This document shows, piece by piece, positions 5,891-8,247 of a DNA stretch of 8,247 nt. The notes under the pieces were generated by a model. That model saw nothing but the letters and a program-made list of their open reading frames with translations, was not told the origin of the DNA and ran no database searches. Position numbers and translations under genes: made by a program. Position 1 is the first letter of the stretch. The number at the start of each line of letters is the position of its first letter. Source of the DNA: an uncultured Collinsella sp. (GTDB lineage Bacteria > Actinomycetota > Coriobacteriia > Coriobacteriales > Coriobacteriaceae); assembly GCA_937989795.1 (NCBI GenBank), contig CALKBB010000060.1:1-8247 (forward strand). The letters are read 5' to 3'.

Positions 5891-7780
5891 CTAGGCCTTG
5901 GCGGCCTCGGCGTCAGCGGGAGCCTCGGCGGCAGCGGCGCGACCGTACTCGGCCTTGCCCATCTCGGACCACTCGGGCTCCTCATCAGGCATGGAGCCAG
6001 CCTCCTTGCCGAAGAACTCCTTGAGGCAGTTGACGGCGACGATGAGGCCCAGGACCATCAGCAGGACGGCAAAGACGAGCTGCAGGCCCTTGGTGGCGGC
6101 GACGGAAACGGCGGCCGTGGTGGCGGTAGCCGGGATGGTGCCGAAGAAGCCGTAAGCCTGGACGGCGGCCATGCAGCCCATGGCGCTCTGGACCAGCGAG
6201 GTGAAGGTGCAGCAGAGCAGGAAGGCGACGGGCACGTAGAGCATCCAGCCCTTGCGGCCGGTGCACTTGCAGAACACGGCGAGGGTGATCATGGTCATGC
6301 CGCCGAGCAGCTGGTTGGAAGCACCAAAGAGCGGCCAGATGTTGGCATAGCCACCAAAAGCGAGGGCGAGACCGGGAAGCAGGGTGACGACCGTGGCGAA
6401 CCAGGGGTTGCCGAGGACCTTCATGTAGCCGGCCTTGGACTCGATGGCCAGGGCGTCGTTGGTCTGGGCAAAGAACTCGGAGAACGAGGTGCGAGCGATG
6501 CGGGCAACGGCGTCAAGCGAGGTGAGAGCAAGGGCCGAGACGTTCATGGTCATGAAGACGGTAGCGAGCGTGCCGTCAACACCGAAGGCCTGCATACCGC
6601 GGGAGATGCCAGCGGCGAAGATCTGGAACGGGGTGGAAGCGACACCGGCGTTGAGGGCGCCGGTACCGGCGGTGTTCATATCGGAGAACATGATGCCGGC
6701 GACGATGATGGCAAGGATGCCGACGAAGGACTCGACGATCATGGCGCCGTAACCGACCTTGACGGCGTCCTGCTCCTTCTCGACCTGCTTGGAAGAGGTG
6801 CCGGAAGAAACGAGGCTGTGGAAACCGGAGAGAGCACCGCATGCGACGGAGACGAACAGGACCGGGAACATCATGCCGGAGGCAGTGGAGAAGCCGGTGA
6901 AGACCGGAGCGGTGATAGTGGCCTGACCGTTGACGCCCAGGACGACGATGCCGAGGACAGCGCAGACGATCATGACGATCATCATGATGGAAGTGAGGTA
7001 GTCACGCGGGGTCTTGAGCATCTGGATGGGCATAGCGCCAGCGAAGACCAGGTAGACCATGACGACGGCGAACCACTGGAACTTATCCAGGTAGACCGGA
7101 AACTGCATACCGACGGCGAACATGAGAACCATGAGGACCACGCCGGTGACGAACTCGGCAGCGCCGGTGAGGTTGAACTTCTTCTGGGCCCAACCAAAGG
7201 CGATAGCGACGAAGGTGAACAGGATGGAGATGGTACCAGCGCAGCCGGCGGCATAGGACTTGGTGAAGTCGATGGCACCGGTAGCAGCACCAGAAGCGTC
7301 AACGGCCGGGGTGAACATGAACGTCTTGCAGACCATGTCGGTAAAGGCGGCGATGACGATGATGCAGAACAGCCAGCAGAACAGCAGGAACAGGCGACGG
7401 CCGGTCTTGCCGATATACTTCTCGATGAGCTGAGCGAGTGACTTGCCGTTGTTCTTCATCGAAGCGTACAGGGCACCAAAGTCGTGGACGGCGCCAAAGA
7501 AGATGCCGCCGACGAGGACCCAGAGCACGACGGGCAGCCAGCCAAAGGCCATGGCGACGATCGTACCCGTAACAGGACCAGCACCGCAGATCGAGCTGAA
7601 CTGGTGCGAGAACGCGGTGAAGGCGGAGACGGGCGAGAAGCTCTTGCCGTCCTTCATGCGCTTGGCCGGCGTGAGGGCCTCTTTGTCAACGCCCCACTTG
7701 TTGGCCAGCCATCGGCCATAGCCCAGATAGCCGCAGGCGAGCACCGCCGCGGCCACAACCATGAGCAAAACTCCGTTCAT
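5891..7780 (-). CDS. cstA: CstA family carbon-starvation transporter (pyruvate/peptide)
   Basis: A 629-residue polytopic membrane protein with more than a dozen hydrophobic segments, the first at residues 3-20. Family marks include SSICGAGPVTG (62-72), GAVHDFGALY (96-105), NNGKSLAQLI (110-119), ACGALSGFHSLVSSGTSSKQV (313-333) and LFGASNQLLGG (484-494), which match the same blocks of E. coli CstA and BtsT (about 700 residues). E. coli members import pyruvate, and CstA has also been linked to peptide uptake under carbon limitation; which applies here is unknown. The C-terminal 40 residues are hydrophilic and Ala/Glu-rich. A strong AGGAGG (7793-7788 on -) lies seven bases before the ATG. Codon use is strongly biased to GTC, CTC, GCC and ATC, suggesting high expression. 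It is a single-gene unit with promoter, leader, internal terminator and 3' terminator all visible. Confidence 0.95.
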   Translation of the reverse strand: MNGVLLMVVAAAVLACGYLGYGRWLANKWGVDKEALTPAKRMKDGKSFSPVSAFTAFSHQFSSICGAGPVTGTIVAMAFGWLPVVLWVLVGGIFFGAVHDFGALYASMKNNGKSLAQLIEKYIGKTGRRLFLLFCWLFCIIVIAAFTDMVCKTFMFTPAVDASGAATGAIDFTKSYAAGCAGTISILFTFVAIAFGWAQKKFNLTGAAEFVTGVVLMVLMFAVGMQFPVYLDKFQWFAVVMVYLVFAGAMPIQMLKTPRDYLTSIMMIVMIVCAVLGIVVLGVNGQATITAPVFTGFSTASGMMFPVLFVSVACGALSGFHSLVSSGTSSKQVEKEQDAVKVGYGAMIVESFVGILAIIVAGIMFSDMNTAGTGALNAGVASTPFQIFAAGISRGMQAFGVDGTLATVFMTMNVSALALTSLDAVARIARTSFSEFFAQTNDALAIESKAGYMKVLGNPWFATVVTLLPGLALAFGGYANIWPLFGASNQLLGGMTMITLAVFCKCTGRKGWMLYVPVAFLLCCTFTSLVQSAMGCMAAVQAYGFFGTIPATATTAAVSVAATKGLQLVFAVLLMVLGLIVAVNCLKEFFGKEAGSMPDEEPEWSEMGKAEYGRAAAAEAPADAEAAKA

Positions 7781-7814
7781 TACATTTCCTCCTCTAAAAA
7801 GAACTTCCTAGACA

Positions 7815-7854
7815 TAAAAAATGAGGGCCGTCGGTTGCGCTCGACGGCCCTCAT
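7815..7854 (-). terminator. Intrinsic terminator inside the cstA leader
   Basis: A perfect 13-bp stem (ATGAGGGCCGTCG 7854-7842 with CGACGGCCCTCAT 7833-7821 on the - strand) with an eight-base loop is followed directly by six T residues (7820-7815). It ends 22 bases before the AGGAGG of cstA and lies between the cstA promoter and gene. Leftward transcripts must read through it to express cstA. On the + strand there is no T-tract. Confidence 0.88.
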
Positions 7855-7905
7855 CTTCATCAGCCGCCCGTTATCGTACGGGCTAGCTGTATGTGCTAAC
7901 CCGCA

Positions 7906-7950
7906 TCAGATAATTACTACGCTGATAATGTTTAGCTGATGCGTGAACAT
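7906..7950 (-). CDS. Possible leader peptide of cstA (14 codons)
   Basis: The frame reads MFTHQLNIISVVII and stops at TGA (7908-7906). An AGAGGA stretch (7966-7961) lies ten bases before the ATG. The same frame also opens at an ATG at 7974 with no clear ribosome-binding site (22 codons). The codons for Thr-His-Gln overlap the 5' arm of the CGCATCAG stem and the stop lies in its 3' arm, so ribosomes would disrupt that hairpin. The Ile/Val-rich end recalls attenuator peptides, but a frame this short may be chance. Confidence 0.25.
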   Translation of the reverse strand: MFTHQLNIISVVII

Positions 7951-8022
7951 GTCTAAGAAATCCTCTTCAATCATGATGCGAACGATCCGTGCGTGTTCAC
8001 ATCCCCCAGTGGTTGAAAAAGG

Positions 8023-8051
8023 AGTATGAAACTTTAGTTACCTAAAGTCAA
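8023..8051 (-). promoter_or_regulatory. cstA: Promoter of cstA with embedded operator-like palindrome
   Basis: On the - strand TTGACT (8051-8046) and CATACT (8028-8023) are 17 bp apart, matching the -35 consensus at 5 of 6 and the -10 at 4 of 6. The palindrome ACTTTAGTTACCTAAAGT (8031-8048) fills the spacer and overlaps the -35 box. This placement suits a repressor, or an activator that distorts the spacer. Confidence 0.65.
8031..8048. repeat. 18-bp inverted repeat in the cstA promoter spacer
   Basis: ACTTTAG (8031-8037) and CTAAAGT (8042-8048) are perfect 7-bp inverted arms around TTAC. The site is symmetric, A+T-rich and centred between the promoter boxes, as expected for a dimeric regulator. 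The regulator is not in the window. Confidence 0.6.
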
Positions 8052-8188
8052 TGCAAATATGTAATGAATTTTCAACTTTTTTTGAATTTCTCGGTACAAA
8101 ACGCCATTGACCTCGTACTTTACCCCACGACAGTTTTTGCATGAGAGATGCCCCTGAGAGCCGCGGGAGCCGGGCGGCGCATATGAAC
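8052..8188. other. Intergenic stretch without a convincing gene
   Basis: This links the cstA promoter to the second structured element. It contains a short GC-rich hairpin (GCCGC/GCGGC, 8160-8164 with 8174-8178) and a small GCAT/ATGC hairpin (8129-8141). CTCCCG (8169-8164 on -) lies 19 bases past the element core, much as CTCCCG (3515-3520) lies 20 bases past copy 1, so the repeated element may extend into it. A - strand frame is open across it but is not convincing as a gene. Confidence 0.4.
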
Positions 8189-8245
8189 TTTCCTGCTCTA
8201 CAGTCCTGCGCAAGACGGAAAGCACATTAAGTGCTTTCCTTTGCG
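8189..8245 (-). repeat. Structured intergenic element, copy 2
   Basis: On the - strand GGAAAGCAC (8239-8231) and GTGCTTTCC (8225-8217) form a 9-bp stem with a TTAAT loop (8230-8226), followed by a 28-nt tail (8216-8189) with two GCAGGA motifs. CGCAA (8245-8241) and TTGCG (8213-8209) can add an outer stem. Relative to copy 1 (3444-3494), 42 of 51 core bases are identical, and six of the nine differences are three compensating stem pairs. Read on the + strand the stem is followed by TTTGCG, a poor T-tract. It could be the 3' end of a gene lying beyond the right edge. Confidence 0.75.
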
Positions 8246-8247
8246 TG

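Larger units (their letters stand above)
7781..8016 (-). ncRNA. Structured 5' leader of cstA (attenuator-like)
   Basis: Transcription from the promoter at 8023-8051 would start near 8016 and give a leader of about 235 nt. Read on the - strand it can form: GTGAACA/TGTTCAC (8000-7994 with 7949-7943); CGCATCAG/CTGATGCG (7943-7936 with 7909-7902); a hairpin around GCCCGT/ACGGGC (7883-7878 with 7871-7866, flanked by CAGC/GCTG); and the terminator at 7821-7854. CATCAGC (7941-7935) could alternatively pair with GCTGATG (7864-7858), excluding the second stem. No known riboswitch or T-box signature was recognised, and no clear antiterminator to the terminator arms was found. Confidence 0.55.

Noticed and set aside
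4715..7441. A 908-codon stop-free + strand frame across the JetD-like 5' half, the intergenic gap and most of cstA
   Set aside because: It is the mirror of two well-supported - strand genes and reads straight through the cstA terminator. Its composition (Gly, Asp, Glu, His repeats) is that of antisense to codon-biased membrane-protein DNA. No ribosome-binding site or domain was seen.
7781..8016. T-box leader upstream of cstA
   Set aside because: No T-box sequence (AGGGTGG-type) or specifier-loop arrangement was found.
8100..8190. TPP riboswitch suggested by a CTGAGAG stretch
   Set aside because: Only this short match is present. The other conserved TPP parts and helices are not seen on either strand.
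8034..8247. A - strand frame open to the right edge (GTG at 8225; contains LSCKNC and KYEVNGVLY)
   Set aside because: It runs through the structured element, whose stem changes fit RNA or DNA pairing rather than protein conservation. It also overlaps the cstA promoter, and the same frame in copy 1 stops after about a dozen codons. It may be a repeat-derived frame. A gene ending here cannot be fully excluded without the flanking sequence.
1..8247. CRISPR arrays, tRNA or rRNA genes, insertion sequences, prophage genes
   Set aside because: No regularly spaced repeats, tRNA-like cloverleaf, rRNA sequence, transposase or phage protein was recognised on either strand.

Overview
The window (about 60% G+C) looks like ordinary chromosome of a Coriobacteriia actinobacterium, most like Collinsella. 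That placement is an inference from G+C, codon use, gene content and general family resemblance; no database search was possible.

Layout. On the + strand there are two genes. The first is the C-terminal two-thirds of a class I/II PLP-dependent aminotransferase, cut by the left edge (1-779). The second is a complete YcdX-type PHP-domain metallophosphoesterase (945-1766) with its own promoter. These converge on a block of three leftward genes: an RlmD/TrmA-family RNA uracil-C5 methyltransferase with a lysine-rich N-terminal tail (1832-3280), a large unusual protein ending in a JetD-like (DUF2220) TOPRIM domain (3533-5707), and the membrane transporter CstA (5891-7780). Intrinsic terminators follow the first aminotransferase, lie between the convergent genes, and follow cstA, so most genes appear to be separate transcription units rather than one operon.

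The 467 bases right of cstA hold no convincing protein gene but much regulatory structure: a good leftward promoter with an 18-bp operator-like palindrome between its -35 and -10 boxes, a leader of about 235 nt with several hairpins and a possible short leader peptide, and a strong intrinsic terminator placed just ahead of the cstA ribosome-binding site. This looks like conditional transcription of cstA.

The most distinctive discoveries are (1) a structured sequence element present twice in intergenic DNA (3444-3494 on + and 8189-8239 on -), with an identical TTAAT loop, a conserved tail and three compensating base-pair changes in its stem; (2) the orphan JetD-like nuclease-type protein with a 300-residue arginine/glycine- and charge-rich linker and no Wadjet partners beside it; and (3) the cstA attenuator-like leader. 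The genes otherwise serve unrelated jobs: amino-acid metabolism, phosphoester hydrolysis, rRNA modification and pyruvate/peptide uptake.
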